Assembly: GCF_001421415.1 (NCBI RefSeq)
Contig: NZ_LMKH01000001.1
Location: 372,001 to 436,000 of the forward strand
Direction: 5' to 3'
DNA length: 64,000 bases
Source of the DNA: Sphingomonas sp. Leaf208
GTDB lineage: Bacteria > Pseudomonadota > Alphaproteobacteria > Sphingomonadales > Sphingomonadaceae
The translations under genes were made by a program, and so were the position numbers. The notes beneath the pieces were generated by a model. The model was given only the letters and a program-made list of their open reading frames with translations. It was not told the origin of the DNA and searched no databases. Below are positions 19,168 through 28,372 of the stretch, piece after piece (the stretch's first letter is position 1; each line of letters opens with the position of its first letter).

Positions 19168-20658
19168 ATGGCTCGCGGTTTCGATGATGGACGAATGAAG
19201 ACTGGCGTGATCCGGTCGGTGCTCGCGGCAACACCGCTGTTAATGGCGACCGCGTCGTTCGCGCAGGTTACGCCGCCGCCGGTCGTCCCGACCGCGCCTG
19301 CTGCAATGCCGACGCCGACGCTGGCGCCGCCGGTGATCACCGTGCCGCCGCTCAGCGACGCGCAGGCCGTGTTGCTCGACAGACTGCTTAATGGCGACAT
19401 CGTCGCGCAGGGCCTGAAGTCGGCCGCAACCGCGTCGACCACCGCGCCGAGCAAGGACGAACTCGTCCGCGCGGCACTCGATCATGCGCGCGCGGTGCAT
19501 GCGGGGCGGCTGAGCGAAGCCGACTTCCAGCGGGATTGGGGCCTGCGTCCACCGGCCTATGATCCGACACCTGCCTTTGCCGATGCCGTGCGGCTCGACC
19601 GGATCGCAGCATGGTTCGCATCATTGCCACCGCCCTATGCGGGGTATGACGGCCTGCGGAAGGGCCTCCAGAACTATCGTTCGATCGCGTCTGCGGGCGG
19701 CTGGGCACCACTAGCCTCCGGTCCCGATTTCACGATCGGCGCGACCGGTCCTCGCGTCATCGCTCTACGCAAGCGTCTCGCGGCCGAGGACAAGGACGTT
19801 GCGACCAGCGGCGACCGTTTCGACTCGCCGCTGGTGGAAGCGGTACGCCGCGCGCAGCGTCGCTATGGCCTCAATCCTAGCGGGATCGTCTCGACGCAGA
19901 CTCTTGCCGCACTCAATGTCTCCGCCGGCGACCGCGTGCGTCAGATCATGGCGAACATGGAGCGCTGGCGCTGGCTGCCGCAGGACCTGCCGCGCGATCG
20001 TATCCAGGTGAACATCGCCGCCGCCGTGCTGACGGTGTTCGACGGCGATACGCCCGTACAGTCGATGCGCGCGGTGACGGGGCGTCCAGGCGACGAGACG
20101 CCGATGCTCTCCTCGACGATCCACAGCATCGTGATCAATCCGCCGTGGAACGTGCCGACATCGATCGCGACCAAGGAGCTTTGGCCGAAGGAGAAGGCCA
20201 ACCCGGGCTATTTCAAGCGCAACGGCATCAAGGTGATCGACGGCACGCGGCTTCAGCAGCAGGCCGGCGACCAGAGCGCGCTGGGCCGGTTCAAGTTCGA
20301 TTTCGCCAACGACTATTCGGTCTATCTCCACGATACGCCCAGCCGTGCGAAGTTCGCGAGCTTCAGCCGGCTTGCGAGCCATGGCTGCGTTCGCCTTGAA
20401 AAGCCTGCGGAACTCGCGGACCTGCTGCTCAAGGGTGATCCGTCCTGGACGCCCGAGATGGTCGACGCCGCGGTCGCCAAGGGTGACACGGTCCGTGCTC
20501 GCCTGACCAAGCCTGTGTCGGTGTACCTGCTGTATTGGACCGCGTTTGCCAGCGGCAACGGCCAGATGAACTTCCGCGCCGATCCCTATAACTGGGACGG
20601 CACCCTCGCTTCCAAGATCGAGGCGCGCACCGCTCGCCAGACGATCGCCGCTCGTTGA
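19168..20658 (+). CDS. L,D-transpeptidase (YcbB/LdtD-like), exported
   Basis: A 496-residue protein with a signal peptide near residues 13-32 (SVLAATPLLMATASFAQ), an Ala/Pro linker, a peptidoglycan-binding-like helical region (VEAVRRAQRRYGLNPSGIVS), and a YkuD catalytic domain. The catalytic cysteine lies in SHGCVRLEKPAELADLLL, preceded by YLHDTPSR. Such enzymes form 3-3 crosslinks in peptidoglycan or attach lipoproteins in the periplasm. ATG 19168 has an upstream AGGA; ATG 19195 is an alternative. A small lipoprotein gene follows on the same strand. Confidence 0.9.
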   Translation: MARGFDDGRMKTGVIRSVLAATPLLMATASFAQVTPPPVVPTAPAAMPTPTLAPPVITVPPLSDAQAVLLDRLLNGDIVAQGLKSAATASTTAPSKDELVRAALDHARAVHAGRLSEADFQRDWGLRPPAYDPTPAFADAVRLDRIAAWFASLPPPYAGYDGLRKGLQNYRSIASAGGWAPLASGPDFTIGATGPRVIALRKRLAAEDKDVATSGDRFDSPLVEAVRRAQRRYGLNPSGIVSTQTLAALNVSAGDRVRQIMANMERWRWLPQDLPRDRIQVNIAAAVLTVFDGDTPVQSMRAVTGRPGDETPMLSSTIHSIVINPPWNVPTSIATKELWPKEKANPGYFKRNGIKVIDGTRLQQQAGDQSALGRFKFDFANDYSVYLHDTPSRAKFASFSRLASHGCVRLEKPAELADLLLKGDPSWTPEMVDAAVAKGDTVRARLTKPVSVYLLYWTAFASGNGQMNFRADPYNWDGTLASKIEARTARQTIAAR

Positions 20659-20669
20659 GAGGACCAGAC

Positions 20670-21014
20670 ATGACGATGTCCACCCGCACCCGTACCGCCA
20701 TCGCCGGCGGCCTGCTCGCCGCGATGGCACTGGCCGGTTGCTCGCGCTCGGAGCCCGACCAGCCGCCGACCGATACCAACATGGTCGAGGATACCGGCGT
20801 CACCGAGTCCGAAGCCGCGCCGACGCCTGCGCCCGCACCGGTCGAGACTGCACCGGTCGAGGCTCCCCCGACGGGGAACGCGGTAGAGCCTGAACGCGAA
20901 CCGCCGGTCGCACCCGACGAGCAGATGCGCGACGATGCCGATGCGACAGGCATGACCGCACGCGTGACGCGCGACGAAGCGCCAGTCGAGAACGATACGG
21001 TTCCGCAGCAGTAA
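20670..21014 (+). CDS. Small Pro/Ala/Glu-rich lipoprotein, function unknown
   Basis: A 114-residue protein with a lipoprotein signal (IAGGLLAAMALAGC, cysteine at about residue 24). The remainder is low-complexity and acidic, rich in Ala, Pro, Glu, Val and Thr, without a recognisable fold. ATG 20670 has GAGAGG 7 bases upstream, which decides the start. It follows the L,D-transpeptidase by 11 bases and is probably co-transcribed with it, suggesting an envelope role. A strong hairpin terminator lies right after. Confidence 0.75.
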   Translation: MTMSTRTRTAIAGGLLAAMALAGCSRSEPDQPPTDTNMVEDTGVTESEAAPTPAPAPVETAPVEAPPTGNAVEPEREPPVAPDEQMRDDADATGMTARVTRDEAPVENDTVPQQ

Positions 21015-21035
21015 GCAAAACTACAGTACGACAGC

Positions 21036-21071
21036 GGCTTGGCAGCGTTACCTCGGTAAAGCTGCCAAGCC
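21036..21071. terminator. Bidirectional hairpin terminator between convergent genes
   Basis: The arm GGCTTGGCAGC (21036-21046) pairs exactly with GCTGCCAAGCC (21061-21071). Inside it TTACC and GGTAA form a second short stem. It lies between the lipoprotein gene and the convergent SulP gene. There is no clear U-tract. Confidence 0.75.
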
Positions 21072-21087
21072 TCTACGTTGCTCAACG

Positions 21088-22560
21088 TTAGTCGAGCAGC
21101 AAGGGCGCGTGGCGATCGACCAGCGTCTCGCTCGCCGTGTTCAGCCCGACGACTTCGACGGTCGTGCCGTGACGCCGCAGCTTGGCCACCACGTCCTCCA
21201 GCGCCGCGACGGCAGTGACATCCCAAAGATGCGCGCTCGTTAGGTCGATCCGCACTGCACGCGCGGTCTCGCGAAGATCGAAGCGGTCCGCGAAGATATC
21301 GGCGCTGGCGAAGAACACCTGTCCGCCGACACGGTAGATCCGCGTGTCGCTCGCCCCGTCGTGCTCGACCGTGACGTCCATCAGCCGCGTGACCTTCCAT
21401 GCGAAGAACACGCCGCTGAGCAGTACGCCGACACCGACGCCGAGTGACAGGTCGTGCGTCGCGACGGTGACAACCACGGTCGCGACCATCACCACGCTCG
21501 ACATCTTGGGATGCCGCGCAAGGTCGCGGATCGAGCCCCAGGAGAAGGTGCTGATCGACACCATGATCATGATCGCGACCAGCGCCGCGACCGGCACCTG
21601 CGCGACCCAAGGCCTGAGCGGTACCATGACAACCAGCAGGAACACGCCTGCGACCAGCGTCGACAGCCGTCCTCGCCCGCCATAGCGGACGTTGCCGACG
21701 GTCTGGCCGATCATGCCGCAACCGGCGATACCACCGAATGCGCCCGCGGCGATGTTGGCGAGGCCCAGCCCGGTGCACTCGCGCGCCTTCGAACTCGTCG
21801 TCTCGGTCAGATCGTCGACCACGCTGGCGGTCATCATCGATTCGAGCAACCCGACCGCGGCCATCGCCAGCGCATAGGGGGCGACGATCCGCAACGTGTC
21901 CCAGGTGAATGGCACGTCGGGGATCCCGAACGACGGCAGCGTGGAGGGCAGCTTGCCGAGATCGCCGACCGTCTTGAGGGGCATCGGCACCCACATCGCG
22001 ATCGCGGTCAGCACGACGATGCAGATCAGCGGCGACGGGATGGCGTTCGAGATGCGCGGCATGAGGTAGATGATCGCGAGACCACCGGCGATCATCGCAT
22101 AGGCCGGCCAACTGACGCCGACCATCTGCGGCACCTGCGCGGAGAAGATCAGGATTGCGAGTGCGTTGACGAACCCGGTGCGGACCGACTTCGAGACGAA
22201 CCGCATCAGCACGTCGAGCTTGGCGAGCCCGAACGCGATCTGGAGCAGCCCTGCGAGCATCGTCGCGACCAGCAGGTATTGCAGGCCGTGGGCGTGGACC
22301 AGCGCGGCGGCCACCAGCGCAACAGAGCCGGCCGCGCCGGAGATCATAGCTGGGCGCCCGCCGGCAAAGGCGATGACGATGCCGATCACGAACGACGCGA
22401 ACAGGCCGACTTCGGGATCGATGCCCGCGACGAACGAGAACGCGATGACTTCGGGGATAAGCGCGAACGTGCCCACCATGCCGGCGAGGATGTCGCGGCG
22501 TGCGGCGGTCGGGCCGCTGAACCATTCGGCTCGGTAACGAGAAAGATATAAGGATGTCAT
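21088..22560 (-). CDS. SulP-family anion transporter with STAS domain
   Basis: A 490-residue protein with many hydrophobic membrane segments. It starts with RDILAGMVGTFALIPEVIAF, the SulP N-terminal pattern, followed by GRPAMISGAAGSVALV. It ends in a soluble STAS domain (RIYRVGGQVFFASADIFADR, IDLTSAHLWDVTAVAALEDV). The family transports sulfate, bicarbonate or other anions; the substrate cannot be deduced here. The start ATG at 22560 precedes the first domain directly. It is convergent with the lipoprotein gene. Confidence 0.92.
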   Translation of the reverse strand: MTSLYLSRYRAEWFSGPTAARRDILAGMVGTFALIPEVIAFSFVAGIDPEVGLFASFVIGIVIAFAGGRPAMISGAAGSVALVAAALVHAHGLQYLLVATMLAGLLQIAFGLAKLDVLMRFVSKSVRTGFVNALAILIFSAQVPQMVGVSWPAYAMIAGGLAIIYLMPRISNAIPSPLICIVVLTAIAMWVPMPLKTVGDLGKLPSTLPSFGIPDVPFTWDTLRIVAPYALAMAAVGLLESMMTASVVDDLTETTSSKARECTGLGLANIAAGAFGGIAGCGMIGQTVGNVRYGGRGRLSTLVAGVFLLVVMVPLRPWVAQVPVAALVAIMIMVSISTFSWGSIRDLARHPKMSSVVMVATVVVTVATHDLSLGVGVGVLLSGVFFAWKVTRLMDVTVEHDGASDTRIYRVGGQVFFASADIFADRFDLRETARAVRIDLTSAHLWDVTAVAALEDVVAKLRRHGTTVEVVGLNTASETLVDRHAPLLLD

Positions 22561-22789
22561 GGATGTATCCGCATAGGACGCACGAACCGCGGCGCTGTCT
22601 TGGCAGGCGGTTCACTTCAGAGGCGTCGTTGCGTTGTCCGGCGGATCGGCGGCCGGAATAGCCACCCGGAATTGCACCGGGTCCAGGGCGAATGGGTGCT
22701 CGTTAGCGGCGACTGGGGCTCGATGCAACTTTCGGCCATGAACCCTGCACGTCATCCTGACGAAGCGTTTGACGCGAGTTCGACCTTTC
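22561..22789. other. Intergenic region upstream of sulP, with a half repeat
   Basis: The interval between the sulP start and the DUF488 stop contains no convincing gene. A segment at about 22750-22765 (CGTCATCCTGACGAAGCG) resembles one arm of the element at 57287-57368 but lacks its partner. It must carry the sulP promoter, which I cannot place. Confidence 0.4.
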
Positions 22790-23233
22790 CTAGGTAAACA
22801 GATCCACCACTTCAGCCCCCTCACCCACCGCCTGCAGCAGCAAGGTGCGGTGGCAGTGGCAAGGGTCGCGCTCGTAGCAGAGCAGCGCGCTCGGCTTCTC
22901 GGCTGCCAGCCCGAGCATGATCGCTGCCGCCGCCTGAGCCTCGGGAAGCTTGAGCTGTTCGTCATAGACCGCGGTCAGCGTCGCGACGTCGCCCTTCTTG
23001 GCCGCATCGCGCCCACGCTTCGGCGTTCCCAGAGCCTTCAGGTGCACGTAATCAATCTCGACCTCGCGTAACGACGCGGCGAGCGAGGTCTTCGAAAATC
23101 CTGGTCGGCGCGACAACGGGAGCGCCCGGACGTCGATCACACGCTCCACCCCCGCCGCCTTCAATGCCGCGAGGAAATCGGCCATCGTCGTCGCTTCATA
23201 GCCGATCGTGAAGATCTTCGTCGGGTCTGTCAT
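22790..23233 (-). CDS. DUF488 family protein
   Basis: A 147-residue protein starting [20 protein letters not shown]. It contains [34 protein letters not shown] and the Cys/His segment [16 protein letters not shown], which together define DUF488. Its biochemical role is not established; the Cys/His cluster hints at metal or redox chemistry. The ATG at 23233 is supported by the family-conserved IGY start. It is divergent from trmFO with a 58-base gap. Confidence 0.88.
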   Translation of the reverse strand: MTDPTKIFTIGYEATTMADFLAALKAAGVERVIDVRALPLSRRPGFSKTSLAASLREVEIDYVHLKALGTPKRGRDAAKKGDVATLTAVYDEQLKLPEAQAAAAIMLGLAAEKPSALLCYERDPCHCHRTLLLQAVGEGAEVVDLFT

Positions 23234-23291
23234 GCAGTCGAAGTGGTATTGCGGACCTGACACGGCAAGCGTCCGACGCTATCTGAGCCGA

Positions 23292-24659
23292 ATGACCCAC
23301 GATATTCACGTCATCGGCGGCGGGCTCGCCGGTTCCGAAGCCGCCTGGCAACTCGCCGAAGCCGGCCTTAAGGTCCGCCTGTCCGAAATGCGCGGCAGCG
23401 GTGAAGAGACGCCTGCGCACCAGACCGACGGCCTCGCCGAACTCGTCTGCTCGAACAGCTTCCGGTCGGATGATGCCGAAGCCAACGCGGTCGGGCTGCT
23501 CCATCAGGAACTGCGTACGCTCGGATCGCTGATCATGCGCCAGGCGGACATCCACCGCGTCCCCGCCGGCTCCGCGCTCGCCGTCGATCGCGACAATTTC
23601 TCGGCCAGCGTGACGGAGGCGATCGACCAGCACCCGAACATTACGCTCGTCCGCGAACGCATCGATGCACTGCCCGACAGCCCGACGATCATCGCCACGG
23701 GTCCGCTCACCGCCGCCTCGCTTGCCGCGGGGATCGGCGCCGAGACCGGCCGCGAGGCGCTGGCGTTCTTCGACGCGCTCGCGCCGATCGTCCACCGCGA
23801 CTCGATCGACATGGACACGGCCTGGTTCGCATCGCGCTGGGACAAGGGCGAGGGCAAGGACTACATCAACTGCCCGATGGACAAGGACCAGTATCTGGCC
23901 TTCCACCAGGGCCTGATCGATGGCGAGAAGACCCCGTTCAAGGAATGGGAGAAGGACACGCCCTATTTCGACGGCTGCATGCCGATCGAGGTGATGGCAG
24001 AGCGCGGTGTCGACACGCTGCGCTATGGTCCGATGAAGCCAGTCGGGCTCGATAACCCGAAGACCGGGCGCTGGCCGCACGCCGTCGTCCAGCTTCGCCA
24101 GGACAATGCGCAGGGCACGCTGTGGAACATCGTCGGCTTTCAGACCAAGATGAAGCACGCCGACCAGGTCCGCTTGTTCCGCACGATCCCCGGTCTTGAG
24201 AACGCCGAGTTCGCGCGGTTGGGCGGTCTGCACCGCAACACGTTCATCCGATCGCCGGAACTGCTCGATGAGACGCTGCGGTTGAAGTCGCGCCCGAACA
24301 TCCGCTTCGCCGGCCAAATCACCGGGTGTGAGGGATATATCGAGAGCTGCGGGATCGGCATGCTCGCGGGGTTGTTCGCGGCGGCCGAACTCACCGGCAA
24401 GGCGCTGACGCCGCCGCCCTACGCGACCGCGCTCGGCGCGCTGCTCGGGCACATCACGGGTGGCGCAGAGGTCGAGACGTATCAGCCGATGAACGTGAAC
24501 TTCGGGCTGTTCCCGCCGATCACGGGCCGCACGAAGAAGGCGGATCGCAAGCGGATGTACACCGATCGCGGTCGAGCGGCGCTTGCAGAGTGGCTCAACT
24601 CTCCTCGGCAACAGGCTGAACTGGCGGACAATTCACCCGAGCTGGCCCCTTCCGCTTGA
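23292..24659 (+). CDS. trmFO: Folate/FAD-dependent tRNA m5U54 methyltransferase
   Basis: A 455-residue protein with the FAD motif [25 protein letters not shown], and the TrmFO signatures [13 protein letters not shown] and [12 protein letters not shown]. It also has [35 protein letters not shown] and [11 protein letters not shown]. It uses methylenetetrahydrofolate to methylate U54 in the T-loop of tRNA. ATG 23292 directly precedes the FAD motif; upstream in-frame codons would run into the DUF488 gene. Its last 65 bases overlap the 3' end of an opposite-strand gene. Confidence 0.95.
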   Translation: MTHDIHVIGGGLAGSEAAWQLAEAGLKVRLSEMRGSGEETPAHQTDGLAELVCSNSFRSDDAEANAVGLLHQELRTLGSLIMRQADIHRVPAGSALAVDRDNFSASVTEAIDQHPNITLVRERIDALPDSPTIIATGPLTAASLAAGIGAETGREALAFFDALAPIVHRDSIDMDTAWFASRWDKGEGKDYINCPMDKDQYLAFHQGLIDGEKTPFKEWEKDTPYFDGCMPIEVMAERGVDTLRYGPMKPVGLDNPKTGRWPHAVVQLRQDNAQGTLWNIVGFQTKMKHADQVRLFRTIPGLENAEFARLGGLHRNTFIRSPELLDETLRLKSRPNIRFAGQITGCEGYIESCGIGMLAGLFAAAELTGKALTPPPYATALGALLGHITGGAEVETYQPMNVNFGLFPPITGRTKKADRKRMYTDRGRAALAEWLNSPRQQAELADNSPELAPSA

Positions 24660-25080
24660 CCGCCGTCGTAGCAAACTCCGGGGCGGTCATCGCGCCGGAT
24701 TTGTCACGATCGGCGTCCGCGAACTTGGTCGTCGCCTTCACCGCCCATTCGTCGAACGACAGCTTGCCGTCGCCGTCCACGTCCAGCCGCGCGTAGGCCT
24801 TGCGCCGCTGGACCAGATATTCCTCGCGCGTGATCTTGGCATCGCGGTCCTTGTCGTAGCGATCGAACCGCTTCTGCTCGCGAGTCTTGTCGGTCGCCTC
24901 GGGCGCGGTATCGGGTAGCGGATCGGACGCGCTCGCGGCGCCGCTCACCTGCGCCATCGGCTGAGGCGGCAGCAGCGGACCCGGCCGCGCCTTCCCGCTA
25001 AAAAACATGAACCCCGCAGCAATCAACGCGATCACGGCCGCCCCACCCGCCAAATATCGCCACATCGCCGCCGCCCCCAT
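24595..25080 (-). CDS. Membrane-anchored EF-hand protein
   Basis: About 161 residues. A single N-terminal membrane segment ([19 protein letters not shown]) is followed by a Pro-rich linker. Three EF-hand loops come next: [26 protein letters not shown] and [15 protein letters not shown]. The pattern indicates a calcium-binding protein facing the periplasm. ATGs at 25092, 25080 and 25065 are possible starts; 25080 is used as a compromise. Its 3' end overlaps trmFO on the other strand. No partner is apparent. Confidence 0.8.
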   Translation of the reverse strand: MGAAAMWRYLAGGAAVIALIAAGFMFFSGKARPGPLLPPQPMAQVSGAASASDPLPDTAPEATDKTREQKRFDRYDKDRDAKITREEYLVQRRKAYARLDVDGDGKLSFDEWAVKATTKFADADRDKSGAMTAPEFATTAVKRKGPARVNCPPVQPVAEES

Positions 25081-25130
25081 TGCCCAGCGCACACGCTAGG
25101 CCTCGCCGCAGACGATCCCCATCCGATTGG

Positions 25131-25784
25131 TCAGTATCCGGTCAATCTGTGCCACGCCAACCGCGCGACGCGCTTCGGGCTGCCGGATCCAGTGGCTCCG
25201 GACGTCATGTCGAACCGGGCTGACACGGCAAGCGCCCCCAGAGCGCGCGCCGATGAAGGCCATCGTCCCTGCAAAGCTTGATCGAGTGCCGCTCTCGCCC
25301 GAACACGGGCCACCTCACGGCCGGCGGTCTCCGTCAGCTTTTGCGCGAGATCGGCCAGCGCCCACCCCTCTCCCGCAAGGCCGATCCGGTCGTCGGTCAC
25401 CGAAACGATCGTCGCCGCGAGATCGAACAGACGCCGTCCACGATCGCGTGCGAAACGCTCGATCGCGCCTGCATCGAGATCGGGCTCAAGCAGCGCTTCC
25501 CAACCATCGGTCAACTTGCCCAGCATCGCGCCCGATACCCCGAATGGCAGTACCTCGTTCTGAAGTGCCGCCAGCACGGGTTCGGCGGGCGCCGGAACCG
25601 TATCGAGACGGCCGAGCGCTTCGTACCACCATGTCAGGCGCATCTGGCCGATGATCGGCTCGCGCGTCGTTCGGACGATTGCCCCCAGGGTTTCATCGAG
25701 CAAAAACAGCGTTTTGAGCGCCTGACGTGTTTCTTGCGGGGCGTAGCTGAGTGCAAGCTTTTGCTCGGGATTGGGCGATATCAT
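25131..25784 (-). CDS. Squalene/phytoene-synthase-fold protein (NDUFAF6-like)
   Basis: A 217-residue protein with AQETRQALKTLFLLDETLGA-type helices and the segment QMRLTWWYEALGRLD, resembling the RLxWW(R/Y)(D/E)A motif of the phytoene-synthase superfamily. The aspartate-rich catalytic motifs (DxxxD) of real synthases are not seen, so it resembles the short NDUFAF6-type branch linked to complex I assembly in eukaryotes. The bacterial function is unknown. The start is ATG 25784, as upstream residues are not family-like. It is divergent from the TadG-like gene. Confidence 0.72.
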   Translation of the reverse strand: MISPNPEQKLALSYAPQETRQALKTLFLLDETLGAIVRTTREPIIGQMRLTWWYEALGRLDTVPAPAEPVLAALQNEVLPFGVSGAMLGKLTDGWEALLEPDLDAGAIERFARDRGRRLFDLAATIVSVTDDRIGLAGEGWALADLAQKLTETAGREVARVRARAALDQALQGRWPSSARALGALAVSARFDMTSGATGSGSPKRVARLAWHRLTGY

Positions 25785-25919
25785 CCCGACGCAATAGCGA
25801 AGCGTAAGGCGCACCGCATCTATTCCTGGGTTTGTTAACCATGTTCCTTGAGCCGGGCTTACCGGATCGTCGCGCAAGGAGGCAGCGTGGTCGATACCGA
25901 TCGACGTCAGGGACTTAGC

Positions 25920-27782
25920 ATGCGCATCAATCACAGCAAACGGGCGGATACGCCGACCACCGTGCTGGGCCGGCTGAGAACGGACGTCCGCGGCAATACG
26001 CTTGCGATCATGGCGGCGTCGCTGATCCCGTTGGCGGCGCTGGCGGGATCGGCGATCGACGTGGCGCGCATGTATGTGGTCAAGGTAAGATTGCAGCAGG
26101 CGTGCGATGCCGGCGCACTTGCCGGTCGCAAGTTCATGACGAGCAGCAACGCCACCACGCTCGACTCAACTGCAACAGCGCAGGCCAACGCGTTCTTCAA
26201 GAACAACTTTCGGTTGGGCTGGCTGGGTACGAAGACTGCGGATTTTACCCCGTCCAAGACGTCTGATCAGCAGGTTGCCGGTATCGCCAAGTCGGTCGTT
26301 CCGATGACGATCATGAAGATGTTCGCGGCGCCGGACGTGACGCTCACCGTGACGTGCGAAGCGCGGTACGACGTGGCCGACACCGACGTCATGTTCATCC
26401 TCGACACGACCGGGTCGATGACCTGCGCGCCCTCCGAGACGGGTGGGTGCACGATGACCAACGAGACCTATACGCGTCCCGACGGGACTCCGGGTTATTC
26501 CTACACGGAAAAACCGACGTCACGGATCGTCGCGCTCCGCAACGCCGTCATGGTCTTCTACGACACGCTCGCCGCCAACGCCGATCCGTCGACGCATATT
26601 CGCTATGGCTTCGTGCCCTATACTTCGACGGTGAACGTCGGCGCGGCGATCACGGCGATCGACCCCAATTACCTCGTCAAGAACTGGTCCTATCAGTCGC
26701 GGCGGATCGTCGGGGATGACGCGGTCGGGAATCCGCGGTCGTCGACTACCACGAGGACGTCACAGGCCAACTGTACGGCAGCGGGAGGCCGGTACCCACC
26801 GACCGGATATAACAGCGCGGGCGAAGCGCTGGTTCGCAGATCCAGTTGGGGATCCTCCAATGGCGGCACGTGCACCGTATCGGAACAGACGGTCGTTCCG
26901 CTGTGGCGCTATGCCAAGACGCCATTGATGGACGTATCGCGATATGTTGCCGGGGACTACGTCGCCGATCCCAGCAAGCTGAACGGCCCCAACGACAATC
27001 GGTGGCAGGGATGCATCGAGGAACGCGATACGACGCCGAGTACGTCGTTCGATCCCGCAAACTTGCCTGACGATTTGGACCCCGACTACGTGCCCGATAG
27101 CGACGCCACGCGCTGGAAGCCATTATGGCCCCAGCAATACTATTACCGGTATGATTACGACAGCATCGATGTCGGCGACCGTGATTACCCTGGATCGTTT
27201 CAGAATTACGGTGGTGATCCCGCATATCTGAAGTCAGGTTACGTGTCGTGCGGCAAGCCGGCGCGGAGGCTCGCGCCGATGAGCCGTAACGATGTCAGCG
27301 GTTACGTGAACGCCGCGGACTTTCGGGCCATTGGGGGCACGTATCACGATACCGGCATGATCTGGGGGATGCGGTTCATATCCCCGACGGGTATATTCAA
27401 GGACGATACCGCGGCCTGGCCCGGCCGCAACGCGCCCAACCGGTATATCGTGTTCATGACCGATGGCGCGATGTTACCGAACGCCAGTATTTACGGGATG
27501 TACGGCGTCGAGCGGTATGACGAACGAGTAACCGGCGGCAACTATCCCGACATGGACGATTATACTGCACGGCATAACGCCCGGTTCCTCGCAGAGTGCG
27601 ACGCCGCGCGGGCTCGAAACATCCGAGTCTATGTCGTCGCGCTGGGCGATGCCATCACTAACGAGGAAAGGGCTTGCGCGACCACGACGGCGATGGCGTT
27701 CGCGCCAAAATCCGACAAGGATTTGCGGGATGTCTTCCAGAATATCGCGACGCAGGTTGCGATGCTGCGGGTGTCCAAGTGA
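25920..27782 (+). CDS. TadG-like pilus-associated protein with VWA domain
   Basis: A 620-residue protein. Near residues 22-48 it has a Tad-type hydrophobic helix (RGNTLAIMAASLIPLAALAG) followed by DVARMYVVKVRLQQACDAGA, as in TadG/TadE pseudopilins. A von Willebrand factor A domain follows, with a MIDAS-like DVMFILDTTGSM near residue 163 and FMTDGAMLP near 513. Between them lies a long Tyr/Pro/Asp-rich insertion with several cysteines. It is probably anchored in the inner membrane facing the periplasm. AGGGA precedes ATG 25920. Two TadE-like genes follow by overlaps. Confidence 0.85.
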   Translation: MRINHSKRADTPTTVLGRLRTDVRGNTLAIMAASLIPLAALAGSAIDVARMYVVKVRLQQACDAGALAGRKFMTSSNATTLDSTATAQANAFFKNNFRLGWLGTKTADFTPSKTSDQQVAGIAKSVVPMTIMKMFAAPDVTLTVTCEARYDVADTDVMFILDTTGSMTCAPSETGGCTMTNETYTRPDGTPGYSYTEKPTSRIVALRNAVMVFYDTLAANADPSTHIRYGFVPYTSTVNVGAAITAIDPNYLVKNWSYQSRRIVGDDAVGNPRSSTTTRTSQANCTAAGGRYPPTGYNSAGEALVRRSSWGSSNGGTCTVSEQTVVPLWRYAKTPLMDVSRYVAGDYVADPSKLNGPNDNRWQGCIEERDTTPSTSFDPANLPDDLDPDYVPDSDATRWKPLWPQQYYYRYDYDSIDVGDRDYPGSFQNYGGDPAYLKSGYVSCGKPARRLAPMSRNDVSGYVNAADFRAIGGTYHDTGMIWGMRFISPTGIFKDDTAAWPGRNAPNRYIVFMTDGAMLPNASIYGMYGVERYDERVTGGNYPDMDDYTARHNARFLAECDAARARNIRVYVVALGDAITNEERACATTTAMAFAPKSDKDLRDVFQNIATQVAMLRVSK

Positions 27783-28372
27783 CCCGGCGCCGCAAGGTCT
27801 CTTCGCTTGCACCCGATCGGACCGGTGCGACGATCATCGAGTTCGCGATCGTCCTTCCCGTCATGCTGGCGATGATCATGGGCCTGGGTGAGCTGATCTA
27901 TCAGACCTATGTCCAATCCATTCTCGACGGTGCGCTGCAAAAGGCTGGACGGGATTCCGCTATCCAGGGTGGTTCGGAGAACACTGCGGTCATCGATTCC
28001 AAGGTGGCGACGATGGTGCAGAGTATCGCCGCGCAAGCGACCTTCTCCGCGACCCGCAAAAGCTACGCCAGCTTCAGTTCGGTCAATCCGGAACCGTTTA
28101 CGGATACCAACGGCAACGGCGTTCGCGATCCGAAGGAATGTTTCGACGATATCAACGGGAACAATACCTATGATCTCGATCCGGGCAAGACTGGTCAAGG
28201 CGGTGCCGACGACGTCACCCTGTATACCGTCACCGTCGTCTATCCCCGCCTGTTTCCGGTCATGAGTTTCTTCGGGGTCGCGCCAACCCAAACGATCCGC
28301 GCCAAGACCCTGCTCAAGAACCAGCCCTATGCGACGCAAACCACGATTACGGTAAAGTCGGTATGCACATGA
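27779..28372 (+). CDS. TadE-like pseudopilin with possible Ca-binding loops
   Basis: A 197-residue protein starting at GTG 27779, overlapping the TadG stop by GTGA. An N-terminal helix typical of TadE is present (DRTGATIIEFAIVLPVMLAM, with the conserved Glu in IIEFA). Residues about 108-136 contain DTNGNGVRDPKE and DINGNNTYDLD, resembling calcium-binding aspartate loops and unusual for this family. The C-terminal VYPRLFPVMSFFG segment is also Tad-like. It probably acts as a minor pilin or assembly partner for the neighbouring proteins. The main tad operon is not in this window. Confidence 0.85.
   Translation: MTRRRKVSSLAPDRTGATIIEFAIVLPVMLAMIMGLGELIYQTYVQSILDGALQKAGRDSAIQGGSENTAVIDSKVATMVQSIAAQATFSATRKSYASFSSVNPEPFTDTNGNGVRDPKECFDDINGNNTYDLDPGKTGQGGADDVTLYTVTVVYPRLFPVMSFFGVAPTQTIRAKTLLKNQPYATQTTITVKSVCT

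Noticed and set aside
20429..22615. A 728-codon minus-strand frame
   Set aside because: It overlaps the sulP gene in another frame and the L,D-transpeptidase on the other strand, and its composition is shadow-like.
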